From Photobacterium lutimaris (lineage in GTDB: Bacteria > Pseudomonadota > Gammaproteobacteria > Enterobacterales > Vibrionaceae): a stretch of DNA of 64,000 nt. The stretch is from the NCBI RefSeq assembly GCF_003025555.1, contig NZ_PYMH01000001.1, positions 1,054,001 through 1,118,000 on the forward strand, read 5' to 3'. Made by a program: the position numbers and the translations under genes. The notes below the pieces were generated by a model that was not told the DNA's origin, searched no databases, and was given only the letters and a program-made list of their open reading frames with translations. Of the stretch, positions 27,885-38,441 are shown in pieces; position 1 is the first letter of the stretch; each line of letters begins with the position of its first letter.

Positions 27885-27910
27885 ACTCTCTGAGTGTGAG
27901 GGCGAAAGAA

Positions 27911-29542
27911 TCAGTAGCGGAAAAAAGACAGCTGTTTACGTTGCTGCTCTGCTAGTTGTGATAACTCTTCACTCGCACTGGCACTTTGGCTGATACCAAC
28001 CACACTTTGATTGACGAGCTCAGACATATTCACGACATTTTTGTTGATGTCCTGGGTCACCATCGACTGTTGCTCTGCTGCCGTCGCCACTTCGGTATTC
28101 ATATCACCGATAGAGGTAATTGCATCTGTGATACCTTCGAATACCTCATTGGCGAGGCTCGTTAGCTCTTCTGACTCTTTCAACATCTGCAGTGATTGCT
28201 GCATACCATCATTGGCACTGGCCGACTGACGCTGAAGATCTTCGATGATCACCTGAATTTCTTGGGTAGACGCTTGAGTACGAGCAGCCAACATCCTTAC
28301 TTCATCGGCAACGACAGCAAAGCCACGGCCAGACTCACCGGCACGCGCCGCTTCAATGGCTGCATTCAAAGCCAGCAGATTAGTCTGCTCTGAAATAGCC
28401 TGAATGACTTCAATAACTTTACTAACTTGTTCTGATTGTTCACGAAGATGCAATACCACATCCGCCGCCTCAGACATTTTCTCAGACGTGACTTTGTTTG
28501 ACTGTTCACTTTGCGTGAACACATTGCGGCCTTCATCAACCATTTTCTGGCTTTGCTTCGCACAGGTATCCGCATCTTGCGCATTGCTACTTACATTATC
28601 CGCCGTGCTTGAAAGCTCATTAACCGCAGAAGCAACCTGTTCAATCTCAGCCATTTCCTGTTGAGCATTGGCTTGTGAGCTGCTCATCACCTCAGCCAAC
28701 TCCGTAGAGGCGGCGGCAACTTCTTCACTGATACGGTTAAGGTGTGAGATCGTGTCTTGCACCTTCTCAATCGTATGGTTCAGATCACTACCCAGTTCGG
28801 CAATTTCATTCATTCCTGAAACATGTACCCGCTGTGTCAAATTACCTAGGGATAGTTGTTTTAATGTTTCACGAACATTCATAATCGGCTTAACGATACG
28901 GCCAGATAAGACCCACGCAATCACTAAGCCACTGACAACCATCACAAGCATGATGTACATAACGCTTTGCATCATTTGGCGGTACTCAGCATCGATTGCC
29001 GTGATTTCATCTGCAACATATTGATCAATGGCTAAGGTCATTTCATCAATAGATTGAATCAATTCGCTACCAACCTTTCTGAAGTCGGCGGCTAGCATTT
29101 CCGACTCTTGCAACGTCGCACCAATACTATTTTTTCGGGCAACAAATGGCTTTAATTCATTGCTTAAAAATCGCTCATAATTCGCCATTTTTGCTTTTAC
29201 TGTGTATATATGCTGATTTAGACTTGGATTACGGGCTAATTGATCTAGCAATTGATTATTCAAATCAAATCCTTGCTTTACCGCTGTATCCAAATTCTGA
29301 AAAGCCGATGGTTCATAAAGCGCATAAATAGCACTAACACGTGCAGCGAAGCTGTTTTCAAGTAACTGCTGGGCTTGCGTTTTTTGCTCTAACGCAAACA
29401 CAATCGTTTCACTGGTTTTCTCACGTTGCGAGCGGGATTCCTTCGTCACAACGGCAAAAGAGATTGCCATAATTACGCATATTAGCAAAACAGGAACAAG
29501 AACCTGCTTTCGGACAGAAATATTGTTAATAGTAAAATGCAT
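27911..29542 (-). CDS. Methyl-accepting chemotaxis protein
   Basis: The product has 543 residues. A first membrane helix sits near residues 14-32, followed by a periplasmic four-helix-type sensor (about 33-190) and a second helix near 193-213. A HAMP domain comes next ([14 protein letters not shown]). The cytoplasmic signalling hairpin contains the conserved tip [19 protein letters not shown], followed by [15 protein letters not shown]. Role: couples an unknown periplasmic stimulus to CheA/CheW. There is no C-terminal CheR-binding pentapeptide. Its own terminator follows. Confidence 0.96.
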   Translation of the reverse strand: MHFTINNISVRKQVLVPVLLICVIMAISFAVVTKESRSQREKTSETIVFALEQKTQAQQLLENSFAARVSAIYALYEPSAFQNLDTAVKQGFDLNNQLLDQLARNPSLNQHIYTVKAKMANYERFLSNELKPFVARKNSIGATLQESEMLAADFRKVGSELIQSIDEMTLAIDQYVADEITAIDAEYRQMMQSVMYIMLVMVVSGLVIAWVLSGRIVKPIMNVRETLKQLSLGNLTQRVHVSGMNEIAELGSDLNHTIEKVQDTISHLNRISEEVAAASTELAEVMSSSQANAQQEMAEIEQVASAVNELSSTADNVSSNAQDADTCAKQSQKMVDEGRNVFTQSEQSNKVTSEKMSEAADVVLHLREQSEQVSKVIEVIQAISEQTNLLALNAAIEAARAGESGRGFAVVADEVRMLAARTQASTQEIQVIIEDLQRQSASANDGMQQSLQMLKESEELTSLANEVFEGITDAITSIGDMNTEVATAAEQQSMVTQDINKNVVNMSELVNQSVVGISQSASASEELSQLAEQQRKQLSFFRY

Positions 29543-29700
29543 GAATATAAATAAAAAATAAACTGTAATAAGAATACAACTTTACCACGAATTAGCGCTG
29601 GCATTTTGATTTTTATCAACATGACAACACCGTTAAATTATTGACACCAACCGTCAATAATTAGTACGTATTAATAACAATATTATGCATCCATTTTTTA

Positions 29701-30474
29701 TTATCCTTGCTTCGAATTTTGGTCCATCGCCTCTCGTGTCGACGTAATTACTTCATCAAAAAATTGCATGACTTCATCTCTATTTAGCCAATCCGGTTTA
29801 AAACGAAATTCACTCCAATTGCTGACCTGCTGCCAGGTATTGTCTAAAGAGGGACCATGAAGGTATAAAATCGCTATCAACAGGCACTGTAATGCACTGA
29901 TAAATGGATTCTTGGGTGAGAAGACTTTCAACGCCGATCCGAAAGATAATTTTAATCGGCGATTCGCCAAGTCTACGCTGTAAAGTTCATCGAGCGATAA
30001 ATGTACAATACCACCAAAAAAGATGAAGCCACCTGATAGCCAAGCGGTGATATCGCTGTAACCTAGCAAGAACACTAACCAAACGGTAAAGAGTCCAGAC
30101 AAAGCAATGAATGCCAGCGAATGGCAACAACCACGATGTACCGTGATTTTTTCTAACGATGATTTAAAATTATAGCGAATAGTTAAATAGCAAAACCCGC
30201 TATACACGATAAGCTCGAGCATCGATACCAATTGATAGATATGCCCGACAAAACTGAAGGTGATTAAACCACCGAATAAACGGAAAAGAGTACTCATTGA
30301 CGTCGAATTGTCGGAATCGATATCCGGCAACAGGCCGCCAATCGTGCCTAGTAGCATTAACCATAATGCAGTGATCGGCACAATGTGCCCTGCTGAGAGC
30401 AGAGCAGTAGCCGCCAAACTACTCGTCAGCGCGGCTGTTCCAAGATGTGTATTGAAATTAGCCACTGTAATCAC
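29701..30474 (-). CDS. YdjM-like inner-membrane metal-dependent hydrolase (DUF457)
   Basis: The product has 257 residues with a GTG start. The N-terminal half has the family motifs: an early H (NTHLG), then GLLPDIDSDNS and HRGCCHSLAF, which supply His and Asp metal ligands, interleaved with about five membrane helices. Relatives include E. coli YdjM, an SOS-regulated protein of unknown substrate. No LexA box was recognised upstream here. The C-terminal 60 residues are soluble. Confidence 0.85.
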   Translation of the reverse strand: MITVANFNTHLGTAALTSSLAATALLSAGHIVPITALWLMLLGTIGGLLPDIDSDNSTSMSTLFRLFGGLITFSFVGHIYQLVSMLELIVYSGFCYLTIRYNFKSSLEKITVHRGCCHSLAFIALSGLFTVWLVFLLGYSDITAWLSGGFIFFGGIVHLSLDELYSVDLANRRLKLSFGSALKVFSPKNPFISALQCLLIAILYLHGPSLDNTWQQVSNWSEFRFKPDWLNRDEVMQFFDEVITSTREAMDQNSKQG

Positions 30475-30702
30475 ATATACAAGACAGTTCCACCACCCAA
30501 TTACCGGGCATTATGCCCATATTCAATATTGTAATCTTAGTGCGTAACTGTCATTGTCTCGTTAACTGGATAAATAACCAGTATACTGTTTACAAGGCGA
30601 TCACTGTACCAAAACACAGTAATTTAATGGTGAAAACTGTTCGCATGATCATTTTTTGGTCGCTTTTAACATCCAGCTGACACGTACTCATGCATCAAAG
30701 AC

Positions 30703-31203
30703 CTATATATCAAGCGCTAACTGATAAAACGCCAAATCCAACCAGCGTTCAAATTTATAACCAGCACTTTTTATAATGCCCACTTCTTCAAAACCAAACT
30801 TTTGATGTAGCCGTAAACTAGCAATATTTTCCAAATCTATTGCACCGATTAATGAACGATAGCCTTGGCGGGAGGCAAGCACAATAATCGTTTTCATCAA
30901 TTCCATCGCAACCCCTTTTCCTCTGAATTCACTAGAAACATAAATACTGTGTTCAACGGTAAATTGGAAAGCCGGTTGTTCTCTGAACTTTCCAAAAGAG
31001 GCAAAGCCCATTAGTCGGCCGAATTCGTCAAACGCCCCGACGACCGGATAATCACCTGCAGATTTTGCCTCAAACCACAGCGCCATCACTTCCATTGTTC
31101 GAGGTTCGTATTCATACAGTGCTGTGGTATTCAAAATGGCATCATTAAAAATATCTAGCATCTCATGGGCATGTTGGTCAAACGCGCAGTATTTAATATG
31201 CAT
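30703..31203 (-). CDS. GNAT acetyltransferase, phosphinothricin/methionine-sulfoximine type
   Basis: The product has 166 residues from the ATG at 31203, chosen because AGGAAG lies just upstream. The GNAT core is complete: VEHSIYVSSEFRGKGVAMEL is the acetyl-CoA loop (QxxGxG-like RGKGVA), followed by LIGAIDLENIASLRLHQKFGF. A segment TTALYEYEPRTMEVMALWF near the N-terminus is typical of the pat/MddA branch, which N-acetylates methionine sulfoximine and similar amino-acid analogues. The substrate is inferred from family only. Confidence 0.88.
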   Translation of the reverse strand: MHIKYCAFDQHAHEMLDIFNDAILNTTALYEYEPRTMEVMALWFEAKSAGDYPVVGAFDEFGRLMGFASFGKFREQPAFQFTVEHSIYVSSEFRGKGVAMELMKTIIVLASRQGYRSLIGAIDLENIASLRLHQKFGFEEVGIIKSAGYKFERWLDLAFYQLALDI

Positions 31204-31360
31204 TTCACTTCCTATCTTCCAGGTTATTTTGCTCAACCAAGCACCTTGGCGTTATTTGAATACAAAATTACCTATCAAGATCACAAGACGCTAGCTTTTT
31301 TTTGTAATCGTCAAATATGTCATTAAACCTTATATGAAAGATCACTAACAAAATAATGCT

Positions 31361-32107
31361 ATGGATAAAGTCGATTCTTGGATACGAAGCCTTGTCGAAG
31401 CTGGCCAATCACCTTCAGATATTAGCCATGTAGTGGCCGATATCGGCCGTTCAGTCGGCGCCGATGTCAGTATAATATTTCTCGGCTCCAGCCCCAAAAT
31501 ATCAACAGGCAGCATATTTCATGCTGGCATTGAACAGCAACAGCTTGAATTTTATGGTCGCCACTCACAAAGTGATGAATACCTTCAGTATTATTCAAAA
31601 CACAAACTACAAGGGAACATGGTTTCGTTGCAAAGCATGCTGCCAAATAACAAGATCAAGGATGAATGGTTTAGAGAAGTGATGGTTCCAACCTTAGCCG
31701 TGAAACATTCACTGAGCGGCTATTGCCGTTTGAATAAATCAGAGGTCCAAGTGCTGACTTTCCATCGCTATACCAGCCCTTTCTCACCTGAGAGCCATTC
31801 ATATTTACAACGGTTTATGGATAAGCTTGTCCCCTGGTCACAGTATTATCTATCTCGCCAAAAGCTCCTTGACCAGTTTGGTTCACAACCCGTACAGCAC
31901 GGTGATTTGATTCTGCCTCAGATCCTGACTCCGACGGAAAAGCAAGTTATCGAACTGCTTACCCAAGGGTATGATGGCAGTGAAATTACACAGTTAAGGG
32001 GGGTGTCAAAAGAAACGACGAAAACCCAGATTAAAAGCATTTTGCATAAGCTCGATTGCAAGCATCAAAATCATCTATTACACAAGCTCTATACTCAAAC
32101 GCCATAA
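31361..32107 (+). CDS. LuxR family transcriptional regulator
   Basis: The product has 248 residues. The C-terminal 60 residues form a LuxR/GerE helix-turn-helix: LTPTEKQVIELLTQGYDGSE, then GVSKETTKTQIKSILHKLDC. The N-terminal 185 residues are not a receiver domain and show no clear autoinducer-binding motif, so the input is unknown. It sits alone, divergent from the acetyltransferase gene. Confidence 0.87.
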   Translation: MDKVDSWIRSLVEAGQSPSDISHVVADIGRSVGADVSIIFLGSSPKISTGSIFHAGIEQQQLEFYGRHSQSDEYLQYYSKHKLQGNMVSLQSMLPNNKIKDEWFREVMVPTLAVKHSLSGYCRLNKSEVQVLTFHRYTSPFSPESHSYLQRFMDKLVPWSQYYLSRQKLLDQFGSQPVQHGDLILPQILTPTEKQVIELLTQGYDGSEITQLRGVSKETTKTQIKSILHKLDCKHQNHLLHKLYTQTP

Positions 32108-32259
32108 CGTCGTAGCACGGACTCGCACTGGCGTAAAATTTGGCTTGCTAACCCTTTTTTTTCAATTATATAGTGATGGTTTTCACCTGCAGGTACAAAC
32201 ATTCTTTGCTTAATTAGGTATACTATTAGCCATTATCCAAAAGCATTACGGATCAAACG

Positions 32260-34140
32260 ATGGAAGCCGAACAGCTGGAAATTCTCAATTTTATCAGCCA
32301 ATACCCTCCTTTTAAGGTACTCCCGGAAGAGTCAGTAAAAGAAATCGCCCATAGCATTGAAGTGGCATATTACCGTGCCGACACGATGATCCTGAACTTC
32401 GGTGACGAAATTCATGACCTCTATATCATCAGAAGCGGTGCTGTAGAGATATACCGGCGTAAGGGAGAGCTGTATAACCGAATTGATGAAGGTGATTTGT
32501 TCGGTCAAATGGGGCTGTTGATGAACAACAGAGTCAGGATGCCGGCCCGAGCCATCGAAGATACTCTGGTGTATTGTATTCCTGAGGACATCTTCAACAA
32601 GTTGTGTGATGAACACGATACCTTTGCTGATTTCGTTGAGCTAGAAGATAGTGCCAGGCTACGTAACGTCGTCTCTACCCAAGCGAAAGAAAACGATCTC
32701 ACCACGTCCAAGGTTCGCACCCTGCTCACCCGTGACCCTGTCACTACAAGTCGTGACGAAAGCATTCAAACTGCCGCAATCACCATGGCGGAAGAAAACA
32801 TTTCGGCAATGCTCATTGTTGAACCCAGCGATAATGATGACGATGATGATTATGACCCGTTGGTCGGCATCATCACTGATCGCGATCTTTGCGCTCGAGT
32901 CATCGCCAAGGGATTAGATACCTCAGCACCAGTTTCCGAAGTCATGAGTACAGAGTTAATTTCGCTTGATTACAATGCGTATGTCTTTGAAGCCATGTTA
33001 ACCATGCTTCGCTACAACGTGCACCATCTGCCGGTATTAAGAAACAAGCACCCAATTGGCATCATTGGCTTAACCGACATCGTGCGTTATGAATCACAGA
33101 ACAGCCTGTTATTGGTGAGTACTATTTTCCAGCAACAAACTGTTGAAGAGTTGCAGATCGTCTCCGAAGAAGTTAAAAACTGTTTCGTGCGCATGGTTAA
33201 TGAAGACGCGAATGCCCACATGATTGGCAGTGCTCTTTCGGTCATTGGCCGCAGTTTCAAGCAACGCCTAGCCGAATTAGCACAGGAAGAGCTTGGCCCG
33301 GCCCCAATCCCATTCTGCCTAATGGCAATGGGCTCGATGGCAAGGGACGAGCAATTGATTGTGACTGACCAAGATAATGCCTTGATCCTCGATGATAGCT
33401 ACGATGAAGCCCTGCATGGCGAATACTTTGCGAAGTTCGCAAAGTTCGTTTGTGACGGCCTTGCCGCATGTGGTTACAGCTACTGTACCGGCGATATCAT
33501 GGCGACCAATCCTGAGTGGCGAAAAACACGCTCACAATGGGAAGAATGTTTTGCCGATTGGATAGACAACCCTAAACCGCAAGCCCTGCTTAACAGCTCG
33601 ATCTTCTTTGATTTGTCCGGAGTATGTGGTCGCGAGAAATGGGCAGAGCAGCTCAACAGTTTCGTTGTTCGGCGAGCACGTAAAAACAACCGCTTCTTGG
33701 CGTGTTTGGCCCGTAATGCAATCAGTCGAACCCCCCCTTTGGGTTTCTTCAAAGATTTCGTTATGGAAAAAGACGGCAGGCACAACAACTCTATCAACCT
33801 AAAGCGGCGAGGCACTGCCCCGCTGGCAGACCTGATCCGTGTTCATGCCCTTGCTGTCGGCTCTCGCTCGCAAAACTCATTCGAACGATTGGATGATGTA
33901 ATAGAAGCAGGTATTTTACCTAAAGGCCGTGGACAGGATTTACGCGATGCCATGGAGCTGATCTACATGGTTCGTATCCGTCACCAGGCTTTGGATATTG
34001 AAGCGGGGATTGAAGCCGATAACAGTATCGAGCCAGAAAACATGTCTGACTTTGAGCGCCGTAACCTTAAGGCAGCATTCCAAATTCTGAGTAATGCTCA
34101 GAACTTCATTAAATTCCGTTACCAAGGTAACCGTCGGTGA
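32260..34140 (+). CDS. cNMP-binding/CBS/DUF294 nucleotidyltransferase-like protein
   Basis: The product has 626 residues in four parts: a cyclic-nucleotide-binding domain (about 15-135, with IRSGAVEIY and GDLFGQMGLL), a CBS pair (about 155-290, ITDRDLCARVIA and GIIGLTDIVRY), a DUF294 nucleotidyltransferase-like domain (GSMARDEQLIVTDQDNALI near residue 363), and the DUF294 C-terminal helical domain. The nucleotidyltransferase resembles that of GlnD. The gene overlaps the exonuclease gene by 4 bp (GTGA), so translation is coupled. In related Vibrio genomes this pair often follows the acetate symporter actP, which is not seen here. Role: probable signalling or regulatory protein. Confidence 0.92.
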   Translation: MEAEQLEILNFISQYPPFKVLPEESVKEIAHSIEVAYYRADTMILNFGDEIHDLYIIRSGAVEIYRRKGELYNRIDEGDLFGQMGLLMNNRVRMPARAIEDTLVYCIPEDIFNKLCDEHDTFADFVELEDSARLRNVVSTQAKENDLTTSKVRTLLTRDPVTTSRDESIQTAAITMAEENISAMLIVEPSDNDDDDDYDPLVGIITDRDLCARVIAKGLDTSAPVSEVMSTELISLDYNAYVFEAMLTMLRYNVHHLPVLRNKHPIGIIGLTDIVRYESQNSLLLVSTIFQQQTVEELQIVSEEVKNCFVRMVNEDANAHMIGSALSVIGRSFKQRLAELAQEELGPAPIPFCLMAMGSMARDEQLIVTDQDNALILDDSYDEALHGEYFAKFAKFVCDGLAACGYSYCTGDIMATNPEWRKTRSQWEECFADWIDNPKPQALLNSSIFFDLSGVCGREKWAEQLNSFVVRRARKNNRFLACLARNAISRTPPLGFFKDFVMEKDGRHNNSINLKRRGTAPLADLIRVHALAVGSRSQNSFERLDDVIEAGILPKGRGQDLRDAMELIYMVRIRHQALDIEAGIEADNSIEPENMSDFERRNLKAAFQILSNAQNFIKFRYQGNRR

Positions 34141-34892
34141 TAAGCAGTATGACAGTTAACAAACCCAAACCACACCGACAACTACTGAATACACGCAGTA
34201 CACCGGATTGGCCAACGTTTTTCCAGACTCTTCTCGACAAGACTCGAGATGAAAGACTTAAAAACTTCTACTCTACGCCGATGATAAGTGGTGATACACC
34301 GCTTAGCGAAGTGCCCTTCGTCGCACTAGATTTCGAAACAACGGGGCTTGATCCCAAGAAAGACGAAATCATCAGTATTGGTCTCGTGCCATTCACTCTA
34401 CAACGAATCCGATGTCGAGAATCTGCAGAATGGATGGTAAATCCTCATCGACCTCTAAACGAGGAATCGGTGATCATCCACGGTATTACCGACTCCGATG
34501 TAGAAAATGCCCCTGACCTTCTGAAAGTCTTAGAACGGGTGCTCAATGCCCTGGCCGGTAAAATTGTGGTGGTCCATTATCAAAAAATCGAACGTGAGTT
34601 TATGAATCAAGCTCTAATCAGCCGATTAGAAGAAGGCATACACTTCCCGGTCGTCGATACCATGGCAATAGAGATGGCAGTTCAACAGCGTTATAACGGT
34701 GGGCTCATCAATCGATTAAAAGGCAACCGACCAGGTTCAGTGAGGCTTGCGCGCTCGAGACAGCGTTACAGTCTTCCAGATTACGCCCCTCATCATGCAG
34801 TGACCGATGCCCTCGCCACAGCGGAGTTACTGCAAGCACAGATTGCCTATCACTTCACACCAGATACGCCTATTTCTGAAATCTGGCTATAA
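34137..34892 (+). CDS. DnaQ-like 3-prime to 5-prime exonuclease
   Basis: The product has 251 residues from the GTG that overlaps the upstream stop; an ATG four codons later is an alternative. The DEDDh exonuclease motifs are all visible: ALDFETTGLDP (Exo I), HGITDSDVENAP and VVVHYQKIEREFM (Exo II) and HHAVTDALATAELL (Exo III). Role: relative of the DNA polymerase III epsilon proofreading subunit, with an uncertain substrate. It is paired with the DUF294 protein and followed by a strong terminator. Confidence 0.93.
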   Translation: MISSMTVNKPKPHRQLLNTRSTPDWPTFFQTLLDKTRDERLKNFYSTPMISGDTPLSEVPFVALDFETTGLDPKKDEIISIGLVPFTLQRIRCRESAEWMVNPHRPLNEESVIIHGITDSDVENAPDLLKVLERVLNALAGKIVVVHYQKIEREFMNQALISRLEEGIHFPVVDTMAIEMAVQQRYNGGLINRLKGNRPGSVRLARSRQRYSLPDYAPHHAVTDALATAELLQAQIAYHFTPDTPISEIWL

Positions 34893-34917
34893 CTTATTTC
34901 CCAATATCAAGCTATAA

Positions 34918-34946
34918 AAAAACGCCGTCATGTTGACGGCGTTTTT
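34918..34946. terminator. Bidirectional intrinsic terminator
   Basis: A 13-bp stem, AAAAACGCCGTCA/TGACGGCGTTTTT, with a three-base loop. It is shared by the exonuclease gene and the convergent BCCT gene. Confidence 0.93.
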
Positions 34947-34965
34947 GTTTGAGCGAGAAACGTAT

Positions 34966-36540
34966 TTATTTCTGATACTTCTCAGTGGTGAAGCCCATGA
35001 TGAGGCTGACACACATTAGCAATAGAATGAATACGAACGGTAGTGCGGTTGAAATTGCACCCGCTTGAAGTGCTTCGATAGCTTCAGTACCACCCACGTA
35101 AAGTAGAACAGCAGCAACAGCACCCTCGATAAATGCCCAGAAGACGCGCTGTGGCATTGGTGAATCAATCTTACCACCAGCTGTGATGTTATCGATAACT
35201 AGCGAACCAGAATCCGAAGAGGTGATAAAGAACACCATAACCAAAATAATCGCGGTCACAGACAGCAAGTTGCTTAACGGCAAAGATTCAAACATTTCAA
35301 ACATCGCCAGCGGCACTGAAGTCAGGCCGTTCTCACCAAGAATACCGATGCCGTTAATTACTTGATCAATGGCTTGTCCACCAAAAACTGACATCCACAG
35401 TGTCGTCACCAACGTAGGTACAATGAGTACGGCAACCATAAACTCACGGACAGTACGCCCCTTTGAGATTCGCGCAATAAACATGCCTACAAATGGAGAC
35501 CAAGAAACCCACCAAGCCCAGTAGAAAACAGTCCAGCCATGCAACCATGCTTCATCTTCTCGGCCATGAGGGTTACTCAATGCAAAGAAGTTTTTCGCAT
35601 AACCCGCAACGGTTGTCGGTACCGTACCCATTGAAATGGCGAAACCAGCAAGAGTAACAAATACCAACAATGCCAATGCGATAAGCATGTTGATATTACT
35701 TAGCAGCTTCACACCACCATCGATACCACGAGCAACAGAAATCACCGCAAGCAAGGTGACAATCGCGATAACAGCGATTTGCAGGCCAATACCACCAGAG
35801 ATACCAAACACGTGCTCAATACCACTTGCAGCTTGCTGTGCACCTAAGCCAAGGGATGTTGCCAGACCAAACAAAGTGGCGATTACCGCGAAGATATCAA
35901 TGACGTGACCAGGCCAGCCCCAAACACGATCACCAAGAATTGGGTAGAAGATAGAGCGAATCGATAGAGGTAGGCCTTTGTTGTAGGCAAAAAATGCCAG
36001 AGACAATGCTACAACACCATAAATAGCCCAAGGGTGCAGGCCCCAGTGATACATCGTTGCGCCCAAAGCAAGCTCAACGGCAGCCGGTGTATTCGGGTCA
36101 ACATTAAGAGGAGTGCCATACCAGCCAGTGTAATAGGCCACAGGCTCAGCAACACTCCAGAACATCAAACCAATACCCATACCGGCAGCAAATAGCATCG
36201 CTAGCCATGACATACGCGAATAATCAGTTTCCGCGTCTTGACCACCGATACGGATTTTACCGAATGGAGAGAAGATAAGCCCCAGGCAAAAGATAACAAA
36301 AATATTGCCCGCCCAAAGGAACAAAGCATCAAAGTTGTTGATGATGCCGTTTTTAACGCCATCCAAAGCCGCTTTCGCTGACGTTGGATCACTAACGAGT
36401 ACCGCAATGATGAATAGAACGATTAAGCCAGCACTTGTCCCGAATACAGGGTTATGGACATCAAACCCCCATTTCTGGATGTTATCCTGCCCTACCGTAT
36501 AATCCGTATTATCTATGCTGTATCTATCAACTTTTTTCAT
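34966..36540 (-). CDS. BCCT family transporter (betaine/choline/carnitine type)
   Basis: The product has 524 residues and about twelve membrane helices. Family segments include FGLATSLGLGAQQAASGIEH and FYWAWWVSWSPFVGMFIARI, the tryptophan-rich substrate-site helix of the BCCT family. The N-terminal tail is short (about 45 residues) and there is no long C-terminal osmosensing tail. Role: sodium- or proton-coupled uptake of a quaternary amine such as glycine betaine, important for marine osmotic stress. Exact substrate not determinable. No betaine biosynthesis genes lie nearby. Confidence 0.95.
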   Translation of the reverse strand: MKKVDRYSIDNTDYTVGQDNIQKWGFDVHNPVFGTSAGLIVLFIIAVLVSDPTSAKAALDGVKNGIINNFDALFLWAGNIFVIFCLGLIFSPFGKIRIGGQDAETDYSRMSWLAMLFAAGMGIGLMFWSVAEPVAYYTGWYGTPLNVDPNTPAAVELALGATMYHWGLHPWAIYGVVALSLAFFAYNKGLPLSIRSIFYPILGDRVWGWPGHVIDIFAVIATLFGLATSLGLGAQQAASGIEHVFGISGGIGLQIAVIAIVTLLAVISVARGIDGGVKLLSNINMLIALALLVFVTLAGFAISMGTVPTTVAGYAKNFFALSNPHGREDEAWLHGWTVFYWAWWVSWSPFVGMFIARISKGRTVREFMVAVLIVPTLVTTLWMSVFGGQAIDQVINGIGILGENGLTSVPLAMFEMFESLPLSNLLSVTAIILVMVFFITSSDSGSLVIDNITAGGKIDSPMPQRVFWAFIEGAVAAVLLYVGGTEAIEALQAGAISTALPFVFILLLMCVSLIMGFTTEKYQK

Positions 36541-37008
36541 TGTATTTCCCTAAACTGCACCGAAGCCATTCGGAAGCATTATCTGACCTATCAGTAAGAT
36601 TAGCCTGATAGGCCAGATAATGTTTCAGTAAAGCCGCGCCGCAAAATAGTTAGCCCTGTAAATAATTAGATGATGTATAGATCAAACCATTTCCCCCCAT
36701 AGAGTGTCAAGTTTTGCAATAAATCAATGGCTAAAGCACAAATTTTAGCCATAAAATGTCAGTTTTATGCTCACCGAAAGCATATTGTAACAAGCGATTT
36801 ACTTTGTGAACTAACCATTATCGTGCCTTCATAAAGCATTTGCTTTGTCAGCCCGGCATGGCAATTGTAGATTATGGGTATTTCAAATACCGATTGATTG
36901 TCACTGGGGTTGTACCGAAGCGCTGTAAACAACATTGTGAAATCAATTGCGCTATTAACGCAAAAAGCGGCCCTGAGGCCGCTTTATACAATGTGCGTTG
37001 AGTCTGTA
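36541..37008. other. Intergenic region upstream of the BCCT gene
   Basis: About 470 bp without a gene. It must contain the leftward BCCT promoter and holds the terminator of the purine permease gene near its right end. Nothing else recognised. Confidence 0.6.
36964..36985 (-). terminator. Intrinsic terminator of the purine permease gene
   Basis: A nine-bp stem, AAAGCGGCC/GGCCGCTTT, with a four-base loop, followed by T residues on the minus strand, 24 bp after the permease stop. Confidence 0.88.
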
Positions 37009-38340
37009 TTAGATAAACAGCAGATAAGCGAGGAACATGGCAGCCAGAGAATAAATCACCGGGTGAACGTCTTTGCCTTTACCAGCAACAACCATAGAGA
37101 ACGCATAGCTCACAAAGCCCATCGCCATACCGTTTGCCGGTGAGAAAGAAAGAACGGTAAACATAATAGTAAAGAAGGACGCGATTCTAACTTCAATAAC
37201 ATCCCAGCGTATTTTCGCGATTCGTCCAATCATGTAAATACCAACCACAACCATTGCTGGTGCAACCATGGCTGCGGAGAAAACGGAGAAGATTGGGTAG
37301 AAGAATAGTGAAGCAAAGAATAGGCCTGCAGCGACAACGGCACTCAAGCCGGTTTTCGCACCTTGAGACGAGGCAATACCTGACTCAGAGAATGCCGTTA
37401 CCGAAGTTGTACCTAACACCGCACCAACGACCGTACCACCAGCATCAGCAACTAGCGCAGATTTTGCATTAGGCACTTTACCGTCTTTATCAATAATGCC
37501 CGCATCACGCCCTACTCCAACAATGGTGCTGAGACCATCAAAAAAGTCGACAATCAAGAAAACCAACACAACAAACACCAAATCAAATAGCTTTTCAGGT
37601 GTAAAGCCGGAAAAGTTGAATATTTGCCCAAACGTCGGTGCAATACTCGGCGGCAGAGAAACAAGCGAGTCAGGAATTGGGGCATTATTCGTTCCCATCA
37701 CCACATCGGCAACCACGGTAAGTACGATAGCTGAAATGAAGGCAAAGAAGGTTGCAAGCTTGATGTTACGGATCATACAAGCCAGAGCGATGAAAATAGA
37801 GATGTAGGCAATCGCAACTTGTGGGTCACGGACATCACCAAGGCTAACGAGGATGATGGGATTAGAAACGATAATCCCGGCATTTTTCAGTCCAAGAAAC
37901 GCAATAAACAAGCCAAGAGATACCGATATAGCCAGTTTAAGATCTTCAGGAATCGCTTCAATCAAACTTTTACGGATTGAAGTCATGCTAAGCATCAGGT
38001 AAATAATACCGGAAATGAAGATACCCAGTAGTGCCTCGTGCCAGACCAAAGCAATTGAACCGCTTAACAATAGGCCTTTGAAGAAGCCGTTCATACTCAT
38101 ACCCGGTGCTAGCATAACAGGGTAATTCCCCCAGATGCCCATCACCAGTGTTGCCAGACCAGATGCAATCGCGGTTGCTGTGAAAAGCGCACCCTTATCC
38201 ATCCCAGGGATATCCCCTAAAATAGCGGGGTTAACTGCGAGGATGTAGCTCATCGCCAAAAAGGTAATAAAACCGGCATACATTTCTGTCGAAACAGTTG
38301 TCTTTCGCTCAGAAAGCTTAAATATCTTATCCAAATTCAC
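37009..38340 (-). CDS. NCS2/AzgA-type purine permease
   Basis: The product has 443 residues and about thirteen membrane helices. It starts with the family-typical FKLSERKTTVSTEMYAGFIT and AMSYILAVNP, and contains VVDFFDGLSTIVGVGRDAG and LGTTSVTAFSESGIASSQGA, the latter near the purine site of AzgA-like carriers. Role: proton-coupled uptake of hypoxanthine, guanine or adenine across the inner membrane. About 100 bases upstream of its ATG lies a purine-riboswitch-like element on the same strand, which fits the substrate class. Terminated at 36964-36985. Confidence 0.93.
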   Translation of the reverse strand: MNLDKIFKLSERKTTVSTEMYAGFITFLAMSYILAVNPAILGDIPGMDKGALFTATAIASGLATLVMGIWGNYPVMLAPGMSMNGFFKGLLLSGSIALVWHEALLGIFISGIIYLMLSMTSIRKSLIEAIPEDLKLAISVSLGLFIAFLGLKNAGIIVSNPIILVSLGDVRDPQVAIAYISIFIALACMIRNIKLATFFAFISAIVLTVVADVVMGTNNAPIPDSLVSLPPSIAPTFGQIFNFSGFTPEKLFDLVFVVLVFLIVDFFDGLSTIVGVGRDAGIIDKDGKVPNAKSALVADAGGTVVGAVLGTTSVTAFSESGIASSQGAKTGLSAVVAAGLFFASLFFYPIFSVFSAAMVAPAMVVVGIYMIGRIAKIRWDVIEVRIASFFTIMFTVLSFSPANGMAMGFVSYAFSMVVAGKGKDVHPVIYSLAAMFLAYLLFI

Positions 38341-38441
38341 AACAAATCCCTAAGGGTAAAAAGCAAAGGAAAGATATTATTAAATAGATACTTAGAGTAA
38401 GACACCTGAACCAAGGTGTATAACTAGCCGGCTACAGATAC

